This document shows, one piece after another, positions 8,444 to 17,538 of a DNA stretch of 64,000 nt. Origin of the DNA: Komarekiella atlantica HA4396-MV6. GTDB taxonomy: Bacteria; Cyanobacteriota; Cyanobacteriia; Cyanobacteriales; Nostocaceae. The stretch covers positions 1-64,000 of the forward strand of contig JAHHHK010000037.1 of assembly GCA_019359395.1 (NCBI GenBank), given 5' to 3'. Each line of letters starts with the position of its first letter. Position 1 is the stretch's first letter. The notes beneath the pieces are model-generated. The model saw only the letters and a list, made by a program, of their open reading frames with translations, did no database searches and had not been told where the DNA came from. The position numbers were made by a program, and so were the translations under genes.

Positions 8444-8622
8444 TTAGTGCTGTTAGCTTTTTTTCTACGTTCGCTTTGGTGTCGTAGATAGAGGCTGCAC
8501 CAACAGAGCGTTTAGCCCGTGCTGAGTATTGAGTGTTGCGTCAACAGTCCACAGTTTTTGACTATTGACTAATGACTGTTGACTCATGACTATTAACTAA
8601 TAACTCAGAACTCAGCACCAAG
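8444..8622. repeat. Short heptad-type repeat spacer
   Basis: This spacer holds a TTCGCTTTGGTGTCGTAGAT segment (from 8469) that recurs at about 62102-62120 within a MITE copy, and imperfect 7-8 base repeats of the ACTAATGACTGTTGACT type (8555-8600). They are typical dispersed repeats of Nostoc genomes. No regulatory site is identified. Confidence 0.5.
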
Positions 8623-10404
8623 ATGACTGAAGTAACAGCACCTCGTTTTAACACCCACATCCAGCAAACTGGGCCGACGATTCATTACCAGGTAGCAATG
8701 CCCTCACCAGAAACTCATCTGTTTGAGGTGACTTTAAACCTTGGGGATTACTCCTCACCAATTCTTGATTTAAAATTGCCAGTATGGACACCCGGCTCCT
8801 ATTTAGTCCGGGAATACGCCAAGAACTTACAGGAATTTACAGCTTTTAGAGGGAATGAGCCTTTACCTTGGCAGAAGATTAGTAAGAATCACTGGCAGGT
8901 AGAGACAATTGGTGTTTCAAAATTAACTGTGCGTTACCGCATTTTCGCAAATGAGTTATCGGTACGGACAAATCATTTGGATACCACTCATGCCTATTTC
9001 AACGGTGCAGCACTATTTTTGTGGATACCTGGTTGGGAGAAACAACCTATTCGCGTTACTATTGTGCCACCACACCCAGAATGGCAAATAACTACTCCTC
9101 TACCACCGCTTGATCAAGAGGCGAATACTTTTCTGGCTGACGATTTTGATACTCTTGTCGATAGTCCGTTTGAGATTGGTCGCCATCAATTGTATCAATT
9201 TGAAGTGTTGGGAAAACCCCACGAACTTGCAATCTGGGGACAGGGTAACTTCTACGCCCAGCGGATGATTGCTGATATCCAGAAAATTATCCAAGCAGAA
9301 GCGCAGATGTTTGGCGGTTTGCCATATAAACGATATGTATTTCTACTACATTTATTTAGCCAAGCTTTTGGCGGTTTGGAGCATAAAAACTCCTGCTCCT
9401 TAATTTACCAGCGTTTTGGGTTTCGCGCTCAAGATAAGTATGATCGCTTTCTCCAATTAGTGGCGCACGAGTTCTTTCACTTGTGGAATGTCAAGCGAAT
9501 TCGTCCAAAAGCACTAGAGGTTTTTGATTACGACCAGGAAAATTACACACCCTCTTTATGGTTTTGTGAGGGGACTACCAGTTACTACGACTTGCTAATT
9601 CCTTTGCGGGCTGGGATTTATGATGCTAAGTCGTATTTGAATAATCTGGGTAAGGAAATTACTAGATATGAAACTACACCAGGGCGTAAGGTACAACCCG
9701 TTGCTGAGTCGAGTTTTGATGCTTGGATTAAACTCTATCGCCCAGATGCTAATAGCGGCAATTCTCAGATTTCCTACTATTTGAAAGGAGAAATGGTATC
9801 GCTGTTGCTGGATTTACTTATTCGCTCTACTCATGACAATCAGCGTTCCCTTGATGATGTTATGCGGAAAATGTGGCAGCAATTTGGGCAAGCTGAAATT
9901 GGCTATACCCCTGAACAGTTGCAGGAAGTCATAGAATCGGTAGCGGGAATCGATTTGACTGATTTCTTTAAACGCTACATTCATGGCACTGATGATTTAC
10001 CCTTCAATCATTATCTGGAACCGTTTGGGTTGCAGTTAGTAGCTGAACAAGAGGAAGAACCTTACTTGGGTGTGAAAACAAATGCCGAGAATGGGCGGGA
10101 GATAATTAAGTTTGTCGAGGCGGGTTCACCTGCACAAGCAGCAGGAATTGACGCAGGTGATGAGCTGCTAGCAATTAATGGGATTAAGGTGACAGTAAGT
10201 AGCTTAAGCGATCGCCTCAAAGATTATCAACCAAGCGATACGATCCAAGTCGCAGTTTTCCATCAAGATGAACTGCGTACCTACTCTATCACCCTAGTCC
10301 CACCACGTCCCGCTCGGTATCAGGTAAAACCTGTTGATCATCCTAACTCTACCCAGCAGCAAAAGTTTGCTGGATGGCTTGGCGTAACGCTCACAACTCT
10401 CTAA
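8623..10404 (+). CDS. M61-family metallopeptidase (glycyl aminopeptidase type) with PDZ domain
   Basis: A 593-residue cytosolic protein. The N-terminal beta-rich domain (LKLPVWTPGSYLVREYAKNL) and the zinc site HEFFH (His282-His286, within LVAHEFFHLWNVKRIRP) are characteristic of M61 peptidases; the third ligand is probably the Glu in LWFCEGTTSYY about 30 residues on. A PDZ domain follows at about 480-565 (YLGVKTNAE, GSPAQAAGIDAGDELLAING). M61 enzymes cleave N-terminal glycine or alanine from peptides. Length matches the family. No signal peptide is seen. Nothing in the neighbourhood suggests a specific substrate. Confidence 0.92.
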   Translation: MTEVTAPRFNTHIQQTGPTIHYQVAMPSPETHLFEVTLNLGDYSSPILDLKLPVWTPGSYLVREYAKNLQEFTAFRGNEPLPWQKISKNHWQVETIGVSKLTVRYRIFANELSVRTNHLDTTHAYFNGAALFLWIPGWEKQPIRVTIVPPHPEWQITTPLPPLDQEANTFLADDFDTLVDSPFEIGRHQLYQFEVLGKPHELAIWGQGNFYAQRMIADIQKIIQAEAQMFGGLPYKRYVFLLHLFSQAFGGLEHKNSCSLIYQRFGFRAQDKYDRFLQLVAHEFFHLWNVKRIRPKALEVFDYDQENYTPSLWFCEGTTSYYDLLIPLRAGIYDAKSYLNNLGKEITRYETTPGRKVQPVAESSFDAWIKLYRPDANSGNSQISYYLKGEMVSLLLDLLIRSTHDNQRSLDDVMRKMWQQFGQAEIGYTPEQLQEVIESVAGIDLTDFFKRYIHGTDDLPFNHYLEPFGLQLVAEQEEEPYLGVKTNAENGREIIKFVEAGSPAQAAGIDAGDELLAINGIKVTVSSLSDRLKDYQPSDTIQVAVFHQDELRTYSITLVPPRPARYQVKPVDHPNSTQQQKFAGWLGVTLTTL

Positions 10405-10841
10405 TTAAATAATTCGTAATTCGCTCTGGGGCTACGCCCCGCTGCGAAGCGCGTAATTAAGTTTTGTAATGGAGATTTAGCGCAAAGTCGAGCCAGCGCT
10501 GCGAAGAGAAGTTGGAGCGGAGGCTTCCTCCGATCCAAACTTCGGGGAGGGTTTCCCCGACCCAGGCGACTGGCGTTCCTTGCGGAGGTTTCCTCCGTTG
10601 GCGCAGCCCGCCGTTCGCGCAGCGTTCCGCAGGAAAGGCATCTGAACTTTAGTAAGACAGACGCCAACACAAAACTTGCCGATTATAGAACCGGGGGACT
10701 TAAACCCACAGAACTAGTGAAAGGGATTGGGAATCAGCTATTGGGTATTGGGTATTGATTATTTATTCACCTAGTCCCTAGTCCCCAATCCCCATTGCCC
10801 CTTATCCCCAAAGGGGGCCCCGAGTTCCCCAGTCCCCAACC
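10405..10841. repeat. Intergenic cluster of GC-rich palindromic repeats
   Basis: Four hundred bases without a gene between two convergent genes. It holds several nested palindromes: GGGGCTACGCCCC (10429-10441), CTTCGGGGAGGGTTTCCCCG (10541-10560), TGCGGAGGTTTCCTCCG (10580-10596), and a GCGCAGCCCGCC block (10600-10612) also present in the 36.4 and 53.8 kb elements. A TAGTCCC/AGTCCCC heptad tract (10771-10840) follows. The palindromes could end both transcripts. An open minus frame here (10401-10670) is repeat DNA, not a gene. Confidence 0.6.
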
Positions 10842-12623
10842 TTAAGGCGTTCCCACTGCTCCAGAGTAAACTAAACCCCGTTGCAAATCCAGCGTCAGAA
10901 TAGCTCCATCTCGAATCACTTGCGTCGCTTGTTTTACACCAACAATCACTGGCACACCCAGACGCAAACCAATCACTGCTGCGTGACTTGTGAGACTCTC
11001 ATCTTCGGTAATAATCCCGGCAGCTTTACGAATCACCTCTACAAAATCGGCATTAGTGCGAGAGGCAACCAAAATATCTCCAGGATTAAAGTTACTCACA
11101 TCCATGCTAGTTTGAGCCACCCGTGCGCGACCGCTCACCGAACCTTGCCCCAGACCAATTCCGTGACCTAGTATCGCCGTTACCACTTCAACCTTAATCA
11201 AATCTGTTGAGCCGGAAATTCCTTGCAGTGTACCAGCAGTCATTACCACTAAATCGCCCTCAGATAGTAACTGATTCTCCTGAGCTACATTGATAGCAGC
11301 TTGAAAGGTCTGACCTGTGGAAGGTAATCCTAGTACTAACAAGGGTTTCACTCCCCACACCATCTGTAGCTGCCGTGCCACATTCACATGTGGTGTCACA
11401 GCCAAAATCGGTGTTTGAGGACGGAACTTGGAAACATTGCGAGCTGTTGCGCCTGTTTGCGTTAAGGTCATAATTGCTGCTGCGCCCAGTTGCTCGGCAA
11501 TTTGACCTACAGCTTGACTGATAGCATTAGGAATGGAACGCCTGGTATCTTTTAAAGAACGTAATTTTGAGTTTTGGGATTCCTCCTGCTCCATACGTTC
11601 GGCAATACGTGCCATCGTTGCCACTGCTTCCACTGGGTAGCTACCAACAGCGGTTTCATTAGAGAGCATCACCGCATCTGTGCCATCTAAAATCGCATTT
11701 GCCACATCCGACACCTCAGCGCGAGTAGGACGCGGGTTGCTCACCATACTGTCTAACATTTGGGTAGCTGTGATAATCGGAATCCCTAAGCGATTTGCAG
11801 TAGCAATCAATCGCTTTTGCAATACGGGGACATCCTCGGCTGGCAGTTCCACGCCCAAGTCACCTCTGGCAACCATCACACCATCACACAAAGCCAGAAC
11901 TGCTTCCATTTGTTCAATGGCTTCGTGCTTTTCAATTTTGGCAATCACTGGTACTTGTTTGCCTGTGCTAGAAATTAGCTCTTTAATTTCTATCATATCC
12001 AGCGGATTACGGACAAAAGACAGTGCTACCCAATCTACACCCTGGTCTAGACCAAACATTAGATCTTCGCGGTCTTTGTCGGTCATTGCCTTAATCGATA
12101 AGTAAACTCCGGGGAAATTTACACCTTTGTTGTTAGAAAGTTTACCGGGCACGGTAATACGACAATGCAAATCACCTTTGTCGCGGTTAATTTCTTCTAC
12201 CAACATTTCTACTCGTCCATCATCGAGGAGAATTTTCGCGCCAACTGGTACTTCTTCGGCTAAATAATCGTAGGTAACGCAGCTAATTTCCTGCGTGCCG
12301 ATAATCGGGCGATTGGTCAAGGTGAAGCGATCGCCTTTTGCTACGACTATATACCCGTTTTCAAACTTCCCCAAGCGAATTTTTGGCCCTTGCAAGTCTT
12401 GGAGAATAGCTACTGGCTGATTTAGTTCAAAAGCGGTTTGCCGAATTAAGCGAATATTACGTTGATGGTCAGCATGAGTTCCGTGGGAAAAGTTTAGCCG
12501 CAGTGTCGTTGCTCCCGCTTCGATGATCGCCTTGAGCATTTCTGAGCTGCTGGTGGCGGGGCCAATAGTAGCGACAATTTTTGTCCTGCGTAGAGAATCT
12601 TTTAATTGCATATTATATTGCAT
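10842..12623 (-). CDS. pyk: Pyruvate kinase with C-terminal PEP-utiliser domain
   Basis: A 593-residue enzyme, ATP-forming, of lower glycolysis: PEP + ADP to pyruvate + ATP. The TIM barrel begins RRTKIVATIGPATSS; LRLNFSHGTH carries substrate contacts; VPVIAKIEKHEAIEQ is the active-site signature with the catalytic Lys; GVMVARGDLGVEL binds metal. The A and C domains end at about residue 475. The last about 100 residues (DILVASRTNADFVEVI, TEDESLTSHAAVIGLRLGVP) form the mobile PEP-utiliser domain found in long bacterial pyruvate kinases. It is used for allosteric control or remains a relic, and explains the length above 470. The start codon is ATG 12623. Confidence 0.96.
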   Translation of the reverse strand: MQYNMQLKDSLRRTKIVATIGPATSSSEMLKAIIEAGATTLRLNFSHGTHADHQRNIRLIRQTAFELNQPVAILQDLQGPKIRLGKFENGYIVVAKGDRFTLTNRPIIGTQEISCVTYDYLAEEVPVGAKILLDDGRVEMLVEEINRDKGDLHCRITVPGKLSNNKGVNFPGVYLSIKAMTDKDREDLMFGLDQGVDWVALSFVRNPLDMIEIKELISSTGKQVPVIAKIEKHEAIEQMEAVLALCDGVMVARGDLGVELPAEDVPVLQKRLIATANRLGIPIITATQMLDSMVSNPRPTRAEVSDVANAILDGTDAVMLSNETAVGSYPVEAVATMARIAERMEQEESQNSKLRSLKDTRRSIPNAISQAVGQIAEQLGAAAIMTLTQTGATARNVSKFRPQTPILAVTPHVNVARQLQMVWGVKPLLVLGLPSTGQTFQAAINVAQENQLLSEGDLVVMTAGTLQGISGSTDLIKVEVVTAILGHGIGLGQGSVSGRARVAQTSMDVSNFNPGDILVASRTNADFVEVIRKAAGIITEDESLTSHAAVIGLRLGVPVIVGVKQATQVIRDGAILTLDLQRGLVYSGAVGTP

Positions 12624-13047
12624 AGGGGCTGAAGTTAGGGAGCTATCTAGGAAGTCATCGTAACTTTAAGTGGCATCTCCTTTTCAGTCACAGCTATATC
12701 AATGATTTAAACAGTTAGAGAGGAGAGTGGGGGAGTAGGGGACTGTGGGTAAATGAACAATTACTTTTGTCCCCTTCTTCCCCTGCTGTTGTCTATCCCT
12801 TTTCTCTGGCGGTTGTAAGTATAGACTAGATATTGTAAACAGATCCTAGTAAAGGGAGGTTTCTCCCATTAACTCTTTGGCACTGGTCATACCCCACTCA
12901 TCAGCAAAGACTTAGGTCTCGTCTGGAATCATAACGTTATTCATCTGCTGATTATGCAAACCAGAGATAAATATTGCTATACAAAACTTTATTATTCCCT
13001 AGTCTTTATCGTATATTCGTAATGCATTGATAAAAAAGGAGTTAAGA
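12624..13047. other. Divergent intergenic region, pyk / carotenoid hydroxylase
   Basis: About 420 bases carrying both promoters. Visible are a GGGGGAGTAGGGGAC/GTCCCC pair (12729-12743 and 12770-12775) able to fold weakly, and an AT-rich stretch ending in AAAAAAGGAG just before the hydroxylase ATG. No operator is recognised. Confidence 0.4.
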
Positions 13048-13938
13048 ATGCTCACGTCGGAGGCAAAAAAGCCACTGACTATCCCGCCCAAAGAATTTTT
13101 AGCGCCTCCCGGTGATTTTAATCCAACACTGCTGCTATTTTTAGCAGCCGTAGCGATGCTGGTGTTATCTAACTTTGGTTACTGGCTTTGGCAGTGGCCA
13201 CACTGGTTATGCTTTAGCGTTAATACTCTTGCCTTGCATTGTAGTGGGACGGTAATTCATGATGCTTGTCACCAATCTGCCCATCGCAACCGAGTGATAA
13301 ACGCGATGTTAGGGCATGGCAGTGCGTTGATGTTAGCTTTTGCCTTTCCGGTGTTTACACGGGTACATTTACAGCATCATGCCCATGTCAACCATCCTAA
13401 AGACGACCCAGATCATTATGTCTCTACGGGTGGGCCGCTATGGCTGATTGCGGTCAGGTTTTTGTATCACGAGGTGTTTTTCTTTCAAAGGCAACTGTGG
13501 CGTAAATATGAGCTACTCGAATGGTTCATTAGCCGCTTGATAGTGGTTTTAATTTTTTATATCTCAGTGCAGTACCACTTTTTAGGTTACATTCTCAATT
13601 TTTGGTTCATACCAACATTTGTAGTAGGGATAACACTGGGGTTATTTTTTGATTATTTACCTCATCGTCCCTTTGGGGAGCGCGATCGCTGGAAAAATGC
13701 TCGTGTCTATCCCCACCCAATTCTGAATATTCTGATTTTAGGGCAGAACTACCACTTAATTCACCATTTATGGCCTTCCGTTCCGTGGTATAATTACCAG
13801 CCTACCTATTACCTGATGAAACCCCTTTTAGATGAAAAAGGCTGTTATCAAACTTCAGGATTACTACAAAGAAAAGACTTTTTTGAGTTTGTTTATGACA
13901 TCTTTTTAGGAATTCGATTTCATCATCATAAAGAATAA
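13048..13938 (+). CDS. crtR: Beta-carotene hydroxylase, CrtR-type (fatty-acid-desaturase fold)
   Basis: A 296-residue integral membrane di-iron hydroxylase. ATG 13048 has AAAGGAG 8 bases upstream; an in-frame TTG at 13027 is less likely. The His clusters are HDACH (with SAHRN after), HLQHHAH and NYHLIHHLWP, the standard eight-His set; hydrophobic spans lie at about 30-55, 85-100 and 170-215. FNPTLLLF, GHGSALMLAFAFPVFTRVH and FFFQRQLWRKYELLEW match cyanobacterial CrtR, which adds 3-hydroxyl groups to beta-carotene and deoxymyxol in xanthophyll synthesis. It could alternatively be a CrtR paralogue or CrtG-neighbour hydroxylase with different substrate. It stands alone. Confidence 0.83.
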   Translation: MLTSEAKKPLTIPPKEFLAPPGDFNPTLLLFLAAVAMLVLSNFGYWLWQWPHWLCFSVNTLALHCSGTVIHDACHQSAHRNRVINAMLGHGSALMLAFAFPVFTRVHLQHHAHVNHPKDDPDHYVSTGGPLWLIAVRFLYHEVFFFQRQLWRKYELLEWFISRLIVVLIFYISVQYHFLGYILNFWFIPTFVVGITLGLFFDYLPHRPFGERDRWKNARVYPHPILNILILGQNYHLIHHLWPSVPWYNYQPTYYLMKPLLDEKGCYQTSGLLQRKDFFEFVYDIFLGIRFHHHKE

Positions 13939-14091
13939 ATAACGGTATTCAGCGGCGGTAGATAATCTTGATGTACCGCCTGAATCCGAAAGTAAGCAGG
14001 CTAATGACCAAGCTCACTAGATGTAGATAAGTTTTGGGAATCAGCCAATTATATTGGTACGTTCCGGTGTTGCGAATTGTTTAGCTGACTG

Positions 14092-14504
14092 TCAAGATTG
14101 GGATAACAACGCCACAAATTCAGTTGCTTTGATAATTTTAATATCTCGATACTTCGCCAGAGCTAAAAGATGTTTGTCACCTGTAACAATATGGGTTGCA
14201 CTGCTAACTACAGCACACTCAACAACCATATCATCGTCTGGACTTTTGGCACTGCTTCTAATGTTGCAGTAATCTCAACTAAACGAGAGCAGCTACGTAT
14301 CTCTTCAACCGCCGCTTGCACCATATCTTAGGAAAACTTGAATTTGAGTACTAACTTCTCAGCAAACTCATCTAGGATTTCTTGACAAGTTACAGACTCA
14401 ACTTGTCTAATCTTTGCTAGTAACAAACACAGGAACGGATTGCCGCTTACAGACAACAAAGCAGAGATCAAAATATTGGTATCAAAAACCGCAACGTATC
14501 GCAC
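14092..14504 (-). pseudogene. PIN-domain toxin (VapC-like, COG1569 type), inactivated
   Basis: Reading from a GTG at 14504 that overlaps the antitoxin stop, the frame gives RYVAVFDTNILISALLS, then LDEFAEKLVLKFKFS, a TAA at 14328-14330 (CAA would restore Gln), DMVQAAVEEIRSCSRL, and after a one-base loss in the T4 run at 14244-14247 continues SPDDDMVVECAVVSSATHI, VTGDKHLLALAKY to a stop at 14092. PIN features are clear: FDTN acidic residue, SPDDD, VTGD. Two independent lesions (stop and frameshift) mark this RNase toxin as dead. The upstream antitoxin is intact. Confidence 0.75.
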
Positions 14505-14743
14505 TAATCTTCATGCACCACTTCATCAATGAACGCTTCGCGCTCCTTCTCAGTCATTGTATCCCAATTACAGTCATGCTCTTGGGCAACAAGTCTAGCT
14601 CTATCGGCTCCATAAAGCGATAGTGATTCCCACTGCCTCCACTGTTGGAGAAGTAGGAATTTAAATACCTCTACTTGCTGTTCTGTGGGTAGCTGTTTGA
14701 CTAACTCAACGACTTGCTCATTGGTCAGATTTAATGTGGGCAT
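14504..14743 (-). CDS. Antitoxin-like small protein of a broken toxin-antitoxin pair
   Basis: 79 residues, MPTLNLTNEQVVELVKQL, then PTEQQVEVFKFLL, then an acidic tail ending VHED. Such short helical proteins with a DLIQLSPEEQ-like opening commonly precede COG1569 PIN toxins in cyanobacteria. Its TAG stop overlaps the toxin GTG by one base (14504), the usual coupled arrangement. It is now an orphan because the toxin has a stop and a frameshift. The protein itself shows no damage. The function is inferred from position and size only. Confidence 0.6.
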   Translation of the reverse strand: MPTLNLTNEQVVELVKQLPTEQQVEVFKFLLLQQWRQWESLSLYGADRARLVAQEHDCNWDTMTEKEREAFIDEVVHED

Positions 14744-14861
14744 CTTGCATCTTTTGAAAGTTGTGCATCTACCTCTATTTTAGGCAGAATTAGATTTAGC
14801 AGACCTGTCTAGTGCCAGCTGAATTTTATGCTATTTTTTACATTCAATTTAATGAAGCATT

Positions 14862-15299
14862 TTACACTTTTGACCTAATTGCTTGTTGTGATTGTAATGA
14901 CTGAGGTAAACTCCAGTCGGGGCGCAAGCTGGCTGCGTTACGCAAATAGATATGGTGAACTGGAGCGGAGGCTGGCAGGTAGGCGTGGACTAACAACCGG
15001 ATGCAAAACTCTAAGCTGCCTTTGACGTGCATTTGCTGTACATCTAACATAGCCACATTATCCCAGTTAGGACGCGTTCTGGCGATCGCAGCTGGAAAAA
15101 TAGCATCTAAATCGCGTGTTACTGAGAAAGTAACACTAATAATCTCCGTTGGCTGAAGTTGATTCCGGTTTTCTAGTTCATCTAGTAGTTCTGTAACCAC
15201 CTCTCGGATTGCTTCATCGGTATTTTCTGAAACAGTTGTTGCTCCACGAATAGCCCGCATTTGCCACTCCACGCCAAAATCCTCCATATATTTAGTCAT
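14862..15299 (-). CDS. aroH: Chorismate mutase, AroH type
   Basis: A 145-residue monofunctional chorismate mutase: chorismate to prephenate on the way to Phe and Tyr. RAIRGATTVSENT carries the family-defining Arg; ELLDELENRNQL, FSVTRDLDAIFPA and ARTRPNW complete the trimeric ferredoxin-like fold, with LRNAASLRPDW at the C-terminus. Starts at ATG 15299, ATG 15287 or GTG 15272 are all possible; homologues begin close to VEW.MRAIRGATT, so the first 8-9 residues may be untranslated. Upstream repeats of TTGGTCATTAGTCA follow at 15300-15350. It is 71 bases downstream of sppA on the same strand, so co-transcription is plausible. Confidence 0.93.
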   Translation of the reverse strand: MTKYMEDFGVEWQMRAIRGATTVSENTDEAIREVVTELLDELENRNQLQPTEIISVTFSVTRDLDAIFPAAIARTRPNWDNVAMLDVQQMHVKGSLEFCIRLLVHAYLPASAPVHHIYLRNAASLRPDWSLPQSLQSQQAIRSKV

Positions 15300-15370
15300 T
15301 GGTCATTGGTCATTAGTCATTGGTCATTAATCAAAGGACAAATGACAAACGACAAATGACAAACAAACAT

Positions 15371-16192
15371 TTATGGTCTATACAACCATAGAGGTAAACC
15401 ACTGGTAGACATTTCAAATTCCAGCCAATCAATACCAGCCCCAATTCCTGATGAAATCTGACGATTTCCAGGTAAAACTCGACTCAACAGGGGTTTTCGT
15501 TCTTCTAGGGTGTAGCAGAGGGTTTTCTCAGGGTCAAGACCCACGAGTTCTGCTGTCCAGCGACGAGCATCTTCTTCTGTTCCCAGACGGTCTATAACAC
15601 CCAACTCTAAGGCTTGCTGTCCTGTAAAAATCCGACCATCTGCGAAACTTTTGACAGTTTCTACTCCCAAAGAACGCGCCTCGGCTACAGTTTGGACAAA
15701 CTGCTGATAACTTACGTCAATCAACTCTTGGAGGATATTTTCTTCTGGTGCAGTCAGTTCCCGGTCGAAAGCTAAAATGTCTTTGTAAGGGCCAGACTTA
15801 ATCACCTTGAAAGAAACACCGATTTTTTCTAACAAGCGTTCTAAGTTATTTCCACGCAGAATCACCCCAATACTACCTGTAATCGTACCGGGGTTAGCGA
15901 TGATGTGTTCGGCTCCCATACCTATGTAGACGCCTCCAGAAGCCGAAATATTGCCAAAGCTGGCAACGATTTTAATTTTTTCGCGCAAACGCTTCAGGGC
16001 GCTGTAGATTTCTTGGGAATCTCCCACTGTACCGCCAGGACTATCGATGCGTAGCAGTAATGCGGGAAATTTTTTTTCCTCTACAGTTTTTAGGGCTTCT
16101 AACACGCGTTTGCGAGTAGCACTGGCGATCGCACCAGTAATTTCAATCCGCGCAATTTGTTTACGAAACTTGGGCTTAAACGGCCAAACCAT
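15371..16192 (-). CDS. sppA: Signal peptide peptidase SppA, short (36K) type
   Basis: 273 residues from ATG 16192 (MVWPFKPKFRKQIARIEI); a TTG at 16222 would add ten residues but family members start here. The single SppA/ClpP-fold domain has LRIDSPGGTV, the nucleophile in NPGTITGSIGVI and the general-base Lys in KSGPYKDI. It is a membrane-associated protease that degrades cleaved signal peptides; cyanobacterial relatives are also linked to light-induced antenna turnover. A short hydrophobic N-terminus may attach it to the membrane. Length equals the bacterial 36K class, unlike the long SppA1. Confidence 0.92.
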   Translation of the reverse strand: MVWPFKPKFRKQIARIEITGAIASATRKRVLEALKTVEEKKFPALLLRIDSPGGTVGDSQEIYSALKRLREKIKIVASFGNISASGGVYIGMGAEHIIANPGTITGSIGVILRGNNLERLLEKIGVSFKVIKSGPYKDILAFDRELTAPEENILQELIDVSYQQFVQTVAEARSLGVETVKSFADGRIFTGQQALELGVIDRLGTEEDARRWTAELVGLDPEKTLCYTLEERKPLLSRVLPGNRQISSGIGAGIDWLEFEMSTSGLPLWLYRP

Positions 16193-16222
16193 GAGTGTTA
16201 AAATACCTCGTAATAAACTCAA

Positions 16223-16666
16223 TATAAAATGCTCAGCGGTCAGACTACCTGCTTTGCTTTGTTAAGAAACATGAGCAGGCATTAGACCAATCTGCATTTT
16301 AATGAAATTTTTATGTTTTGCGATCTTCGTAAATGTCAATTTAGTCATAGAAGATGTTAGCTAGAACAAAATGCTCCGCTAGAGCTTATTGTCCAGCGCT
16401 ATAGTTTAACACACTTGACTTTGGCTATTACAGTTTAATAAATGTATCAGCCTGAGTAAATTCCTTCGTTATTAGTAACTAATAACTAATGATTTATAGT
16501 TAATAAGTATTTAATTAATTCGGCACTCAATTTAATCAATAAAAATTTATTCAGCAGTACTAATCCTTAACTGGATTAGAACTAGTAACACTTAGTACTT
16601 TCTGGAATATCACTTTTTCATCTATATATGCAGTCCATGAGTACCTCACAAAACTGATTTTAATAC
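16223..16666. other. Intergenic region, no gene seen
   Basis: About 440 AT-rich bases between two minus-strand genes. There are ACTAATAACTAATGA-type imperfect repeats at about 16477-16500. Nothing coding is supported and no motif is convincing. The sppA promoter presumably lies here. Confidence 0.45.
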
Positions 16667-16963
16667 TTAGGAATCTATGCGTAAAATTTGACAGCGATAA
16701 TAAGCATACATATCGAACAGTGCTCCGACGAAACTACAAGTCAAACTAATCACAAATAGTCCCCGTAGAGAAGTTCCACTGCCAAAGGTGGCAAGAAAAT
16801 GTAATATCTGAGTTGCGATCGCCTCAGTCAATTCTTCTAGACCAGGAAAGTAACCCATCAGGGATAGAAACAGCAATACAGCCCCAATTAAGAACATAGG
16901 AGCAACAAAACTGAAAATAATCGTTAGCAGCAGGGAGCGAAGAAAATTAGTAAAAATGGTCAT
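16667..16963 (-). CDS. Small integral membrane protein of unknown function
   Basis: 98 residues, MTIFTNFLRSLLLTIIFSFV. Two hydrophobic spans at about 12-35 (LTIIFSFVAPMFLIGAVLLF) and 65-85 (LFVISLTCSFVGALFDMYAY), with a short polar link containing a FPGLEELTEAIATQI helix. It is not recognised as a family with a known role, though such two-span proteins are common in cyanobacteria. The start at ATG 16963 has AGGAC-like bases upstream. It is alone on its strand with 570 bases before the next gene. Confidence 0.6.
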   Translation of the reverse strand: MTIFTNFLRSLLLTIIFSFVAPMFLIGAVLLFLSLMGYFPGLEELTEAIATQILHFLATFGSGTSLRGLFVISLTCSFVGALFDMYAYYRCQILRIDS

Positions 16964-17276
16964 CTAGGACAAGCTCCGTGAGTAAAGATGACAATAGCTG
17001 GATAGCTTGATGTCATTTTCTACAATACGTGCGATCGCTTCGGAGCAAACAAACTGTCAAAAATCTTAAGTTTTCATTAAAAGAAATGGCAAGCTGTGAC
17101 ACCAGATGCAGGGGGCATCAAAAAGACCTGGAATCTATAAAAACCTTGATTTTTCAAGGTTAGAACCAGAAGTGGTCATTATTTATTGCGTCAAAGCCTG
17201 CTTGAAAATAGTTTAATTTTCTGAGAAAAGCTTTAAACTAAGTTAATGTTTCACCCTGCAATAAAAAAACTTCTTT

Positions 17277-17480
17277 TCAGTCAACAGTCAACAGTCAACA
17301 GTCAACAGTCAACAGTAATTTAGTTATTTTCTCCCCAGTCCTCAATCCCCAGTCCCCAATCCCCAATCCCCAATCCCCAGTCCCCAGTCCCCAGTCCCCA
17401 GTCCCCAATCCCCAATCCCCAGTCCCCAGTCCCCAATCCCCAATCCCCAGTCCCCAGTCCCCAATCCCCAATACCCTATT
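17277..17480. repeat. Short tandemly repeated repeats: CAGTCAA and CCCCAGT/CCCCAAT heptads
   Basis: Two adjacent tracts. CAGTCAA is repeated about five times (17279-17316), then after a gap about 20 units of the CCCCAGT/CCCCAAT heptad run from about 17331 to 17480. Both are classic STRR families of heterocystous cyanobacteria. The tract lies 60 bases upstream of the MlaE-like permease. The open frame across it on the minus strand ([10 protein letters not shown] repeats) is only the translation of the repeat. Confidence 0.9.
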
Positions 17481-17538
17481 CCCTATTCTCAACGACTTTC
17501 GCTATTCTTAAGGCAGTTACCGAGTTAGCTATAGAACA

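Noticed and set aside
17295-17492. Minus-strand [10 protein letters not shown] repeat protein
   Set aside because: Pure translation of the CCCCAGT heptad tract.
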